Shown one piece after another: positions 22,901 to 30,753 of a stretch of DNA of 64,000 bases. The position numbers and the translations under genes were made by a program. Each line of letters opens with the position of its first letter. Position 1 is the first letter of the stretch. The stretch is from assembly GCF_014193425.1 (NCBI RefSeq), contig NZ_JACHZG010000001.1, positions 930,001 through 994,000 on the forward strand. The letters are read 5' to 3'. The DNA comes from Microlunatus antarcticus (GTDB lineage: Bacteria; Actinomycetota; Actinomycetes; Propionibacteriales; Propionibacteriaceae). The notes under the pieces are model-generated. The model was given only the letters and a program-made list of their open reading frames with translations, was not told the origin of the DNA and ran no database searches.

Positions 22901-23356
22901 ACGCTCGGCATCGCGGTGGACTCGTCCTGGACCCGCGGCAACGTGCTCCTCGAGCTGTACGAGCACCTGGTCGAGTCGCGCACGGTCCGCCCGACCTTCT
23001 ACACCGACTTCCCGGCCGAGGTGTCGCCGCTGACCCGCCAGCACCGGGTCGACCCGCGGCTGGCCGAGCGCTGGGACCTGGTGGCCTTCGGGGCCGAGAT
23101 CGGCACTGCCTACTCCGAGCTGGTCGACCCGGTCGAGCAGCGGGCCCGGCTGACCGCCCAGTCGCTCCAGGCGGCCGGCGGCGATCCTGAGGCCATGGAG
23201 CTCGACGAGGACTTCCTGCTCGCGCTCGAGCACGCGATGCCGCCCTCGGGCGGCCTGGGGATGGGGATGGACCGGCTCGTGATGATGCTGACGCAGGCCT
23301 CGATCAGGGAGACCATCGCGTTCCCGCTCGTGCGACCGCGGACGGAGGGACGGTGA
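19946..23356 (+). CDS. lysX: LysX: lysylphosphatidylglycerol synthetase fused to lysyl-tRNA synthetase
   Basis: This 1136-residue protein adds lysine to phosphatidylglycerol, reducing the net negative charge of the membrane and giving resistance to cationic peptides. Residues 1-270 hold several transmembrane helices, residues about 280-620 the DUF2156 aminoacyl-PG synthase domain, and residues about 650-1136 an OB fold plus class II lysyl-tRNA synthetase. The class II motifs are visible as FRNEGADATHNPEFTMLE and GLGMGMDRLVMML. It matches mycobacterial LysX (about 1170 residues) in order and length. The start is GTG 19946. The next gene overlaps its stop by 4 bases, indicating an operon. Confidence 0.96.
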   Translation: MTSTAAVGPSVVAGDAPPAEGPRPAARRTPPRMPRLPALVSRLFFVAGVLLILETLFPGVAWVGFLVDVCSTLLFPVDEGSIGFGVFLLLLGATLARRKRVGWVLALVIFGFFLITDLAVVTGLVASLFALQTDFSAVPVYARFAFNLAALGALTACLVHYRAEFTARRAPGSVRKALLTLLVGLGVTVGVAMTLVTVFPNELVGPRGRLAWILERLGRALFSSTDGDLVAQPVSSPPGWISTVVGLLLGLTLLAAVVMLTRSQRLAALMSPADEPLVRALVAQSGEDSLAYFATRRDKSVVFAPDGGAAVTYRVDLGVCLASSDPIGPPARWDSAIRAWQGLIDTYGWTPAVVGASEAGATAYARDLGLRVIRIGDEAVLHPRDFHLGDRDMRPVRQAVQRLERLGYTVRVRRHRDLPGAELTALVERADAWRDTESERGFSMALGRLGDPADADCLMVEALFPPGRHEPGPAGDVAGLLSFVPWGTDGFSLDVMRRSPDADNGVTELMVSAVMGASAELGIRRVSLNFAVFRSAFEEGARIGAGPVLRLWRRLLLVASRWWQFESLYRSNVKYRPEWQPRFLCFAETRDIALVGTALGVAEGFIDLPSFLRPPIDVGPGPDALVARPAIAPAPAPLPVAPADLGPRLPEQVRQRMATRERLISEGTDPYPPSFRPHQTAAQVAAGVLGEPASVAGRVVAVRDLGGVLFVVVRDWTGDAQLLLSRDGVGGEAMDRLRRDVDLGDHLGAEGSIVRSRSGEVSLGVADWLLTAKSLRPMPDKRRGISDPETRVRQRYLDLTVNPAARERLRSRSAVLRAVRRTLDSRGFLEVETPILQTIHGGANARPFRTHINAYDLDLYLRIAPELFLKRLMVGGVDRVFEIGRNFRNEGADATHNPEFTMLEAYEAYGDYTTMRHVAQEIVLAAARAVSGGTLVRGTDAQGVAHEVDLATEWPVVTVNDAISAAAGTLVTADTDREALVELARTLGIAVDSSWTRGNVLLELYEHLVESRTVRPTFYTDFPAEVSPLTRQHRVDPRLAERWDLVAFGAEIGTAYSELVDPVEQRARLTAQSLQAAGGDPEAMELDEDFLLALEHAMPPSGGLGMGMDRLVMMLTQASIRETIAFPLVRPRTEGR

Positions 23357-24255
23357 GCCCCGAGGCGGCCGGCCCTCCGGTCAGCGAGCTCGTCCGGACC
23401 GCCGGCTCCCACGTCACGGAGCTCGGCGGACGACTCGTCCACCTGTGGGTGGTGCCCGGCGCCGGCACGCCGGTCCTGCTACTGCCCGGCTGCGCGGTGC
23501 CCTCGTACGCCTTCCGACCGGTCGAGACCGCGCTCCCGGGCCGCTGGATGGTCGCGCTCGACCGTCCCGGGATGCTGGACACGCCCTGGCCCGGACGGCT
23601 GCCGACGCTCGCCGAGGAGGTCGCCACGCTCCTCGCGCTGTGCGAGGCGGTGGGCACCCCGCCCGTCGTGGTCGCCCACTCGATGGCCGGGCCCCACGCC
23701 GAGGCGCTCGCGCGGGAGCACCCCGGCGCCGTGAGCGGTCTGGTGCTGCTCGACGCCAGCATCGAGGTCGACGCCCAGCGGCCGTCGGCCGCCTTCGACC
23801 GGGCGTGGCTGGCTGCGTCCAAGCTCGCGCTGGAGGGGTCCCGGCTGCCGCCCTTCGCGGTCGCCGCTGCACTCTCCACCCGCGTCGCGGTCTGGTCGCA
23901 GAGCCAGCGGCTGCGGATCAACTACAGCCGCCCGCCGGGCACGGAGGAGCTCTTCCGCCGCCCGGACACCCTGGCCAGCCTCGTGGCGGAGCAGGCCGCG
24001 TACGGCGACCAGCTCGCGGACCTGGAGGACCTGCTGGAGACGACCACGTGGCCGAGCACCCCGGGCGTCGTGCTCACGGCCGGGCGCCGGCCCGGCTGGG
24101 TGCGCAAGCAGCGCGTGCTGGCGCACCGCACCGGGGCGCGGCACGTCGTCGTCGACGACAGCCGCCACCTGATGATGGTCGACCGGCCCGACGCCGTCGC
24201 CGAGGCGGTCGTCTCGCTGCTGCCCGAGCCGGAGCGTCAGACCGACGTGGTCTGA
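23353..24255 (+). CDS. Alpha/beta hydrolase
   Basis: This 300-residue protein is an alpha/beta-hydrolase-fold enzyme: the oxyanion region LLLPGCAVPSYAF, the nucleophile elbow VVAHSMAGPHAEALAREHP with Ser about residue 114, and a late His in VVVDDSRHLMMVDRPDAV. The start GTG 23353 overlaps the lysX stop, so it is the third gene of the 18340-24255 transcript. Possible jobs include lipid or ester hydrolysis; mycobacterial-type lysX operons sometimes carry an esterase. The 3' end overlaps the convergent membrane protein gene by 19 bases. Confidence 0.88.
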   Translation: MSPEAAGPPVSELVRTAGSHVTELGGRLVHLWVVPGAGTPVLLLPGCAVPSYAFRPVETALPGRWMVALDRPGMLDTPWPGRLPTLAEEVATLLALCEAVGTPPVVVAHSMAGPHAEALAREHPGAVSGLVLLDASIEVDAQRPSAAFDRAWLAASKLALEGSRLPPFAVAAALSTRVAVWSQSQRLRINYSRPPGTEELFRRPDTLASLVAEQAAYGDQLADLEDLLETTTWPSTPGVVLTAGRRPGWVRKQRVLAHRTGARHVVVDDSRHLMMVDRPDAVAEAVVSLLPEPERQTDVV

Positions 24256-24641
24256 CCCGTGGACCGCCGCCCCGGCCGGAGGAGCGCCGACAGGCAGACG
24301 GAGGTCGGCACCGCGAGCACCGCGAGGAAGCCGAGGTAGGTGTCCCGGCGCTCCGAGCAGTCCCGGGCGATGCCGTCCCGACCCGCGAAGTCGGTCTTCC
24401 CGCTCCGGATGTGGTCGCCGTAGGAGCGTGAGTTCTCGCTCGACAGCGACGAGTGGTCCGTGGGCCAGCCGACCGTGAGGACCGAGCCGCAGCTCACGGC
24501 CACGGACTCGTCGTCGAAGGCGGCGGTGGTCTCGAACCGGGGGCCGTGGAGCAGCAGGAACGCCATGGCGGCCAGCAGCACCAGGCCGACGACGGCGAGC
24601 GGGACCCGCGGGTCGACGCGACGGGGGGTCTCGGTGGGCAC
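24237..24641 (-). CDS. Two-helix membrane protein, unknown
   Basis: This 134-residue protein has one membrane helix at about residues 13-32 (VPLAVVGLVLLAAMAFLLLH) and another at about 103-122, with a polar loop between that contains two cysteines (in SVAVSCGSVL and GIARDCSERR). The loop probably faces outside, where the cysteines could form a disulfide. The start is GTG 24641, divergent from the DUF4261 gene. I do not recognise a family. Confidence 0.7.
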   Translation of the reverse strand: MPTETPRRVDPRVPLAVVGLVLLAAMAFLLLHGPRFETTAAFDDESVAVSCGSVLTVGWPTDHSSLSSENSRSYGDHIRSGKTDFAGRDGIARDCSERRDTYLGFLAVLAVPTSVCLSALLRPGRRSTGQTTSV

Positions 24642-24684
24642 ACCTCATTCTGGGGGCCGCGAGGTCCCCTAGTCTCGGCCTACG

Positions 24685-24706
24685 ACCACGGAGGTTCCTC
24701 CGTGGT
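24685..24706. promoter_or_regulatory. 22-bp inverted repeat in divergent promoter region
   Basis: ACCACGGAGG (24685-24694) and CCTCCGTGGT (24697-24706) form perfect 10-base arms around TT. The site lies in the 86-base gap between the divergent genes at 24641 and 24728, 21 bases before the GTG of the DUF4261 gene. It could be an operator for a dimeric repressor or a 5' leader hairpin that hides the ribosome-binding region. Confidence 0.6.
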
Positions 24707-24727
24707 GACCCACGGGAGGGAGCCTGC

Positions 24728-25543
24728 GTGCCCGAGCGCGAGAGCCTGGTCGCCGAGCTCTGGTACGCGACCGCGCCGGACCTGTCCGACCGCTTCCTGC
24801 TCGAGGGTCTGCGGGCCGTGGCCCCGGGCGTCGAGGCGCAGGACGGGTCGATCGTCGTCCCCTACGACGGTGCGGAGCTGCCCACCCGCACCGCCGCGCC
24901 CGCGGGCGGCGACGGCGTCACGCCGCCCCTCGTGACGGTCGTCCTGCCCGGGTCGGCGCTGGGCCACGAGGGCAAGGCCCTGCCCGACGCGAGCCAGACC
25001 TGGGACTGGCCCGAGGTCGACGACGCGCTCGCCGGGGCCCGGGCCAGCGTGCTGGTCACCGAGATGTTCGCCGGACCGTACGGTGCCCGCGACCGGGCCG
25101 CGGCGCTCGTCGCGGTCGTGGCCGCGCTGAGCGCCGCCACCGCTCCCGTCGCGGTCAGCTGGCCGACGAGCCAGCGCGTCACCGACCCGGCCGCGCCCGC
25201 CGCCGACGGCCTCGGCGGGCTGGTCAACGTCCGCCTCTTCGCGGTGTCGGACGACCCGGACGAGCTCGTCATGGACACCCGCGGCCTCGCGCCCTTCGAC
25301 CTCCCCGACCTGCAGATCCACTTCCGCGACCTCGAGCCGGGCCGGCTGGCCGGGCAGCTCTACGCCACCGCGGGCTACCTGCTTCAGGAGGGCGACGTCA
25401 TCGCCGACGGCAACACGATCTCCGGTCTGACGGACGACGAGCACTGGGTCTGCCACCACGAGACGGCTCTCGTCGCCCCGGAGCGGACCGTCCTCGACGT
25501 CGACCCGGGCGACCCGTACGCGGCCGGGCGCCGCGCCCGCTGA
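24728..25543 (+). CDS. DUF4261 domain protein
   Basis: This 271-residue protein carries a DUF4261-type C-terminal domain, recognisable by LVMDTRGLAPFDLPDLQIHF, the following DLEPGRLAGQLYATAGYLLQEGDVI and DGNTISGLTDDEHW. The N-terminal half contains a compact alpha/beta region with LVTEMFAGPYGARDRAAAL. There is no signal peptide. The start GTG 24728 follows a GGGAGGGAG purine-rich site. DUF4261 proteins have no established biochemical role; the family is seen in polymorphic immunity settings in some bacteria, but no toxin gene is adjacent here. Confidence 0.8.
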   Translation: MPERESLVAELWYATAPDLSDRFLLEGLRAVAPGVEAQDGSIVVPYDGAELPTRTAAPAGGDGVTPPLVTVVLPGSALGHEGKALPDASQTWDWPEVDDALAGARASVLVTEMFAGPYGARDRAAALVAVVAALSAATAPVAVSWPTSQRVTDPAAPAADGLGGLVNVRLFAVSDDPDELVMDTRGLAPFDLPDLQIHFRDLEPGRLAGQLYATAGYLLQEGDVIADGNTISGLTDDEHWVCHHETALVAPERTVLDVDPGDPYAAGRRAR

Positions 25544-25573
25544 GCCCGCGCGGACCGGCCCGACCGGCCTCCG

Positions 25574-25870
25574 CTACTCGTCGTCGCTGCTCACGAGCCG
25601 GCGGCGCACCGACAGCAGCTCGACCTCGGGGCGGTAGGCCGCCAGCCGCTCCGCCGCGTCCAGCACCTCGACCACGTGGGCGCGGTCGGCGGCGACGAGG
25701 CCGACGCCGATCGCCGTACGCCGGTGCAGCTCGAGGTGGCCGACCTCGGCCGCGCTGACGTCGAAGCGGCGCCGCAGCTCCGCCACCAGCGGTCGCACCA
25801 GCGAGCGCTTCTCCTTGAGCGAGTGCACGTCACCCAGCAGCAGGTCCAGCTCCAACGTCCCGGTCCACAC
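25574..25870 (-). CDS. DUF503 (YlxP-like) protein
   Basis: This 98-residue protein is a DUF503 family member: it has LELDLLLGDVHSLKEKRSLVRPLVAELRRRFDVS, the family hallmark, and VGVGLVAADRAHV in the middle. YlxP relatives in Bacillus lie in the nusA-infB-rbfA region and are linked to ribosome maturation. Here the gene stands alone, convergent with the DUF4261 gene 30 bases away. The start is GTG 25870. Family assignment is firm; function is inferred from the family. Confidence 0.88.
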   Translation of the reverse strand: MWTGTLELDLLLGDVHSLKEKRSLVRPLVAELRRRFDVSAAEVGHLELHRRTAIGVGLVAADRAHVVEVLDAAERLAAYRPEVELLSVRRRLVSSDDE

Positions 25871-25922
25871 ACCCTCATTGTGGCCGCTCGCGCACCGGGC
25901 GCTCGAGCGCTCCGTCTTCCTC

Positions 25923-25963
25923 GCTCCTGGTCACGGCGGAAGAACGTTGCCGTGACCAGGAGC
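25923..25963. repeat. Long inverted repeat between divergent genes
   Basis: GCTCCTGGTCACGGC (25923-25937) and GCCGTGACCAGGAGC (25949-25963) are perfect 15-base arms with an 11-base loop. The element is in the 177-base divergent gap between the DUF503 gene (start 25870) and the amidotransferase gene (start 26048), so it cannot end either transcript. It could be an operator, a cruciform site or an intergenic repeat; no copy with the same arms was noticed elsewhere in the window. Confidence 0.65.
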
Positions 25964-26047
25964 TCGTCCAGACGGACCGGCGCCCGGTTCCCGACGCTCG
26001 CGGCCGGTCGCCGCCGATCGCGCGGTCGCGTCTGTGATCATGGGCGC

Positions 26048-26752
26048 GTGCTGCCGCGTCCCGTCATCGGACTGAGCACCTACCGCGAGACCGCCCGCTG
26101 GGGCGTGTGGACCGACGTCGCCGACCTGCTGAGCGCGACGTACACGCGCTCGGTCGAGGCCGCCGGGGGCACCGTGGTGCTCCTGCCGCCCCAGGGGCAG
26201 GGCGCGGACACCCTCGTGGGCCGCCTCGACGGCCTCATCGTCACCGGCGGGGCCGACGTCGAGCCGCAGCGCTACGGCCAGGAGCCCGGCCCGCACACGT
26301 ACGTCCGTCCCGACCGCGACGCCTGGGAGCTCGCCCTGCTCGACGCGGCCCTGGAGCGTCAGGTCCCGACGCTCGGGATCTGCCGGGGGATGCAGCTGCT
26401 GGCCGTGCACGGGGGCGGGCGCCTCGAGCAGCACCTGCCCGACGTCGTCGGGCACGCGGAGCACGGGCCCGACGGGGATGCGTACGGCTGGACCTCCGTG
26501 CGCACCGTCGCCGGCTCCATGGTGTCGACCATGGTGGGGGAGTCGATGCAGGTCAGCTGCCACCACCACCAGGCCGTGCTCGAGCACCCGGGCTTCGAGG
26601 TCTCGGCCCACGCCGCCGACGGCACGATCGAGGCGATCGAGGACCCGGCGCGCGGCTACTGGGTCGGGGTCCAGTGGCACCCCGAGAGCGGTGACGACCA
26701 CGGCCTGTTCGCCGGGCTCGTCGGGGCCGCAGCCCGCCGCGCGGCCGGCTAG
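26048..26752 (+). CDS. Class I glutamine amidotransferase-like (peptidase C26) protein
   Basis: This protein (234 residues from GTG 26048) is a gamma-glutamyl-gamma-aminobutyrate hydrolase (PuuD-like) family enzyme. It has DGLIVTGGADVEPQRYG, the nucleophile elbow LGICRGMQLLAVHGGG with Cys, and GVQWHPESGDDHGLFAG with the catalytic His and Glu, so the triad is complete. Such enzymes release glutamate from gamma-glutamyl amides, for example in putrescine breakdown. No other putrescine gene is nearby, so the substrate is open. The start is GTG rather than an upstream in-frame start because the homologous PRPVIGLSTYRE begins immediately after it. Confidence 0.9.
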   Translation: MLPRPVIGLSTYRETARWGVWTDVADLLSATYTRSVEAAGGTVVLLPPQGQGADTLVGRLDGLIVTGGADVEPQRYGQEPGPHTYVRPDRDAWELALLDAALERQVPTLGICRGMQLLAVHGGGRLEQHLPDVVGHAEHGPDGDAYGWTSVRTVAGSMVSTMVGESMQVSCHHHQAVLEHPGFEVSAHAADGTIEAIEDPARGYWVGVQWHPESGDDHGLFAGLVGAAARRAAG

Positions 26753-26786
26753 CCACCCCCGCCGCGAGGTCGAGGGCGGAGCCCCG

Positions 26787-28163
26787 TCAGGACACGACCC
26801 GCAGGCGCAGCGCCGGGTCGTCGTCGGCGAACGTCCGGACCGGCCCGGGCGGGGTGTCGCGCGTCTCGAAGCGCACCGTCACCCGGCTGCGGCCGGCGCC
26901 CCACACCCACCCGGGTCCGTGGAGGTCGTGCTCGACGTCGAGGCCGGGGGCCCAGCCCGGCGTGACCGGGCCGAACGCGTGCTCCTCGGACGCCTCCTCC
27001 GGCCCGACGACCGCGGCTGTCGAGCCGGGCGCCAGCTCGGGCTCCGCGTTGGGCGTCGCGGAGGGGTCGGGCTCCTCCGCCGGCGCGTCCGAGGTGAAGA
27101 GGTCGTCCTGGAGCAGGTCGGTGAGCCCGGTCACCCCGACCCCCAGCAGCCGGACGCCACCGGAGACGTCGAGCGCGTCGAGCAGCGACTGGGCGACGCC
27201 GGTGATCACGTCGACCCGGTCGGTCGCCCCCCGCAGCGTGCGGGCGCGGGTCAGGGTCGAGAAGTCGGGGTGGCGGACCTTGATCGTCACGGTCCGCGCG
27301 AAGAGCTGGGCCGCGGTCAGCCGCGCGGCGACCTGGCGGGCGTGGCGCCGCAGGATGTCGGACAGCTCGGCCGAGTCGGTCACGTCGGTCGCGAAGGTGT
27401 CCTCCGTCGAGATCGACTTGGCCTCCCGCTCGGCCTCGACGGGCCGGTCGTCCCGCGCCCAGGCGAGCCCGGCGAGGGTCTCGGCGTGGGCCTTGCCGAC
27501 GACCTGGGCGAGCTCGGCCGGCTCCACCTGGCGCAGGTCGGCGACCGTGCGCACCCCGATCCGGTCCAGCCGCTCCCGGGTCACCGGCCCGACGCCGAAG
27601 ATGACGCCCACGCCCATCGGCCCGATCCGGTCCACCTCCGTCCCCGGCTCGACCACGCACAGGCCGTCGGGCTTCTCCAGCTCGCTGGCGATCTTGGCCA
27701 GGAACTTCGACGAGGCGGCCCCGACCGACGCGGTCAGCCCGCCGGTGACCTCGTGGACGTCGTCCTTGAGCCGCTGCACCAGCGCCGTCAGTCCCGGGAG
27801 CGAGAGGTCGACGGGCTCGGTGGCGGCGCGCAGGTCCACGAACGCCTCGTCCAGCGACAGCGGCTCGACCAACGGCGACAGCGCGCGGAGCAGGCCCATG
27901 ACCTGCGCGCTGGCCGTCCGGTAGACGTCGAAGCGCGGCACCATGAACGCGGCGTTGGGGCAGCGCCGCCGGGCCTCGTGCGACGGCATCGCCGACCGGA
28001 CGCCGAAGACGCGGGCCTCGTACGAGGCGGTCGCCACGACGCCGCGCTGGCCGACCCCGCCCACCACCACCGGCTTCCCGCGGAGCGACGGCTTGTCGCG
28101 CTGCTCGACCGAGGCGTAGAAGGCGTCGAGGTCCAGGTGGAGCACCGAGGCCTCGCGTCGCAC
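26787..28163 (-). CDS. dinB: DNA polymerase IV (Y-family)
   Basis: This protein (458 residues from GTG 28163) is a Y-family translesion polymerase. It has the catalytic ASVLHLDLDAFYASVEQRD with the first Asp, the second carboxylate pair in LSLDEAFVDLR, the helix-hairpin-helix FGVGPVTRERLDRIGVRTV and a little-finger domain. A 55-residue Glu/Pro/Ala-rich linker (about 345-400) is followed by a short C-terminal module ending in PALRLRVVS, as in other actinobacterial DinB proteins. The frame is open further upstream, but VLHLDLDAFYA normally starts a few residues in, supporting GTG 28163. No LexA box is visible upstream, so SOS control is not shown. Confidence 0.93.
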   Translation of the reverse strand: MRREASVLHLDLDAFYASVEQRDKPSLRGKPVVVGGVGQRGVVATASYEARVFGVRSAMPSHEARRRCPNAAFMVPRFDVYRTASAQVMGLLRALSPLVEPLSLDEAFVDLRAATEPVDLSLPGLTALVQRLKDDVHEVTGGLTASVGAASSKFLAKIASELEKPDGLCVVEPGTEVDRIGPMGVGVIFGVGPVTRERLDRIGVRTVADLRQVEPAELAQVVGKAHAETLAGLAWARDDRPVEAEREAKSISTEDTFATDVTDSAELSDILRRHARQVAARLTAAQLFARTVTIKVRHPDFSTLTRARTLRGATDRVDVITGVAQSLLDALDVSGGVRLLGVGVTGLTDLLQDDLFTSDAPAEEPDPSATPNAEPELAPGSTAAVVGPEEASEEHAFGPVTPGWAPGLDVEHDLHGPGWVWGAGRSRVTVRFETRDTPPGPVRTFADDDPALRLRVVS

Positions 28164-28472
28164 GCCCCCATCCTCTCCCCGACGAGGAATGAGGTAATCC
28201 TGAGCGGACGCCGAGACTCTGACACCGTTGTCCCGAGGTTGATCGGTCAACATCATGGGGAAGCACGCGATCGCGGCCCGACGGCCTGGTCACGCGGCTG
28301 GTGGGGGCGATGTCCACGGGCGCTCCCACCAGCTCCTTGAGCAGGTCGGGGCCGGGTCGTCCGGATGTTCTGTGGCACGATCGCGTGCGCAATTCGTGCC
28401 GCCCCCGACGACGCGGGCCGACCCCACGAGCGCGCCCTGACGTGGTGCGCTCACGATCCCCGCGAGGTGGAC
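28164..28472 (+). other. Gene-free region before glgX with two hairpins
   Basis: This 309-base divergent region between dinB and glgX has no convincing gene. It holds CTGGTGGGGGCG (28298-28309) against CGCTCCCACCAG (28321-28332), 12-base arms with one G-U pair, and GGCACGA (28374-28380) against TCGTGCC (28394-28400). GTTGA TCGG TCAAC lies at 28238-28251. These may form the 5' leader of glgX mRNA. The start codon of glgX has GAGGTGG upstream. A promoter could not be placed with confidence. Confidence 0.5.
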
Positions 28473-30668
28473 ATGGATCTCTGGCCCGGCAGGCCCTACC
28501 CCCTCGGTGCCACCTACGACGGCACCGGCGTCAACTTCGCCGTCTTCTCCGAGGTCGCCGAGCGGGTGGACCTCTGCCTGCTCGACGAGGACCTCACCGA
28601 GACACGCCTCGAGCTCATCGAGGTCGACGGCTCGGTCTGGCACGCGTACGTGCCTGGGGTGCAGCCCGGCCAGCGCTACGGCTTCCGCGTCCACGGGCCG
28701 TACGACCCCGCCCAGGGCCAGCGCGCCAACCCGGCCAAGCTGCTGCTCGACCCCTACGCCAAGGCCATCGAGGGCATGATCGACGGCGACCAGTCGCTGT
28801 TCAGCTACGACTTCGCCGACCACGCGGCCTTCAACGCCGACGACTCCCGCGAGCACACGATGCTCTCCGTCGTCATCAACCCGTTCTTCGACTGGGGCCA
28901 CGACCGCCCGCCGGGCCACCAGTACCACGAGTCGGTCTTCTACGAGATGCACGTCAAGGGCCTCACGATGACCAACCCGGACATCCCCGAGGAGATCCGC
29001 GGGACGTACGCGGCGGTCGCCCACCCGGCCACGATCGACCACCTCAAGAACCTCGGCGTCACCGCGGTCGAGCTGCTGCCGGTCCACCAGTTCGTCAACG
29101 ACTCGCACCTGGTGGACCAGGGCCTCTCGAACTACTGGGGCTACAACACGATCGGCTTCCTCGCCCCGCACAACGCGTACTCCAACTCGGGCCAGCGCGG
29201 CCAGCAGACGACCGAGTTCAAGGCGATGGTCAAGGCCCTGCACGACGCCGACATCGAGGTCATCCTCGACGTGGTCTACAACCACACGGCCGAGGGCAAC
29301 GAGCGGGGCCCGACCATCGCGTTCCGCGGGCTGGACAACGCCTCGTACTACCGGCTCGTCGACGGCGACCAGGCGCACTACTACGACACCACCGGCACCG
29401 GCAACAGCCTGCTGATGCGCAGCCCGCACGTGCTGCAGCTGATCATGGACTCGTTGCGCTACTGGGTGCTCGAGATGCACGTCGACGGCTTCCGCTTCGA
29501 CCTCGCGGCAACCCTGGCCCGCCAGTTCCACGAGGTCGACAAGCTGAGCGCGTTCTTCGACATCATCCAGCAGGACCCGGTGATCAGCCAGGTCAAGCTC
29601 ATCGCCGAGCCGTGGGACCTCGGCGACGGCGGCTACCAGGTCGGCAACTTCCCGCCGCTGTGGACCGAGTGGAACGGGCGCTACCGCGACACCGTCCGCG
29701 ACTACTGGCGCGGCGAGCCGGCGGCGCTGGGGGAGTTCGCCTCGCGCATCACCGGCTCGAGCGACCTCTACAACCACTCCGACCGCCGCCCGACCGCGTC
29801 GATCAACTTCGTCATCGCGCACGACGGCTTCACGCTGCGCGACCTCGTCTCCTACAACGAGAAGCACAACGACGCGAACGGCGAGGGCGGCAACGACGGC
29901 GAGAGCCACAACCGCTCCTGGAACTGCGGGGTCGAGGGCCCGACCGACGACCCCAGGATCCAGCGCCTGCGGCTGCAGCAGATCCGCAACTTCATCACCA
30001 CGATGCTGGTCAGCCAGGGCGTCCCGATGCTGGCCCACGGCGACGAGCTCGGTCGCACCCAGGGCGGGAACAACAACGTCTACGCGCAGGACAACCCGAC
30101 GGCGTGGGTCGACTGGGACCTCGACGCCGACCAGCGCGGGCTGCTCGAGTTCACCACCGCCGCCATCGCCCTGCGCCGCGCGCACCCGGTGCTGCGCCGC
30201 CGTCGCTTCTTCGCCGGTGACGCCAGCCACGGCGGGCAGAGCTCGCTCGGCGACATCGTCTGGCTCAAGCCCGACGGCGGCGAGATGAACGACGCGGACT
30301 GGGACACGGGCTACTCGCAGTCGCTGATGGTCTTCCTCAACGGCGACGCGATTCCCGAGACCGACAACCTCGGCCGCCGCATCACCGACGACCACTTCCT
30401 GCTGATGTTCAACGCCAGCGCGGAGTCGATCACCTTCACCACCCCGGCCAAGGCGTACGGCGAGGTCTGGACCGTGCGGCTGAACACCGCCAACGGCGAG
30501 ATCGACCCGGCGGTCAAGCCGTGGCGCTCGCGCAGCAAGCACGCGGTGCCGGCGCACTCGATGGTCGTGCTCTCGACCACGGCCGTCCCCGAGTCCTCCC
30601 GCCAGGACGCGGAGCGCCGCGCGGACCAGGCTCGGCCGACGCTGGCCCGGGTGTCGGGCCAGGCCTGA
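28473..30668 (+). CDS. glgX: Glycogen debranching enzyme
   Basis: This 731-residue protein is a GlgX/TreX-type alpha-1,6-glucosidase. It begins with a CBM48 domain (about residues 5-130, WPGRPYPLGATYDGTGVNFAVFS) followed by a GH13 barrel. The conserved regions DVVYNHTAEGNERGP, GFRFDLAATLARQFH (nucleophile Asp), LIAEPWDLGDGGYQVG (acid Glu) and VIAHDGFTLRDLVSYNEKHN are present, so it should be active in glycogen breakdown in the cytoplasm. The start ATG 28473 is chosen because MDLWPGRPYPLG opens the family domain and has GAGGTGG 2-8 bases before it. It is a single-gene unit with a terminator-like hairpin immediately after its stop. Confidence 0.95.
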   Translation: MDLWPGRPYPLGATYDGTGVNFAVFSEVAERVDLCLLDEDLTETRLELIEVDGSVWHAYVPGVQPGQRYGFRVHGPYDPAQGQRANPAKLLLDPYAKAIEGMIDGDQSLFSYDFADHAAFNADDSREHTMLSVVINPFFDWGHDRPPGHQYHESVFYEMHVKGLTMTNPDIPEEIRGTYAAVAHPATIDHLKNLGVTAVELLPVHQFVNDSHLVDQGLSNYWGYNTIGFLAPHNAYSNSGQRGQQTTEFKAMVKALHDADIEVILDVVYNHTAEGNERGPTIAFRGLDNASYYRLVDGDQAHYYDTTGTGNSLLMRSPHVLQLIMDSLRYWVLEMHVDGFRFDLAATLARQFHEVDKLSAFFDIIQQDPVISQVKLIAEPWDLGDGGYQVGNFPPLWTEWNGRYRDTVRDYWRGEPAALGEFASRITGSSDLYNHSDRRPTASINFVIAHDGFTLRDLVSYNEKHNDANGEGGNDGESHNRSWNCGVEGPTDDPRIQRLRLQQIRNFITTMLVSQGVPMLAHGDELGRTQGGNNNVYAQDNPTAWVDWDLDADQRGLLEFTTAAIALRRAHPVLRRRRFFAGDASHGGQSSLGDIVWLKPDGGEMNDADWDTGYSQSLMVFLNGDAIPETDNLGRRITDDHFLLMFNASAESITFTTPAKAYGEVWTVRLNTANGEIDPAVKPWRSRSKHAVPAHSMVVLSTTAVPESSRQDAERRADQARPTLARVSGQA

Positions 30669-30689
30669 CCCGACCAGCCCGGGGTCGGG
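30669..30689 (+). terminator. Terminator-like hairpin after glgX
   Basis: CCCGACC (30669-30675) and GGTCGGG (30683-30689) form a perfect 7-base stem with a 7-base loop starting right after the glgX stop codon. There is no T run. The next gene begins 64 bases further on. Confidence 0.6.
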
Positions 30690-30753
30690 CCCGTCGCCCG
30701 ACTACGGTGGATCGTCGGGCACCCGCCCCGACCGAACACGAGGAGCACGCTCT

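Noticed and set aside
28164-28256. Longer DinB start at ATG 28256
   Set aside because: It would add 31 residues of unconserved sequence before the conserved VLHLDLDAFYA; GTG 28163 gives the family N-terminus.
28290-30557. A 755-codon leftward frame antisense to glgX
   Set aside because: It is a shadow frame of glgX rich in Val, Arg and Asp without motifs; glgX has full GH13 motifs.
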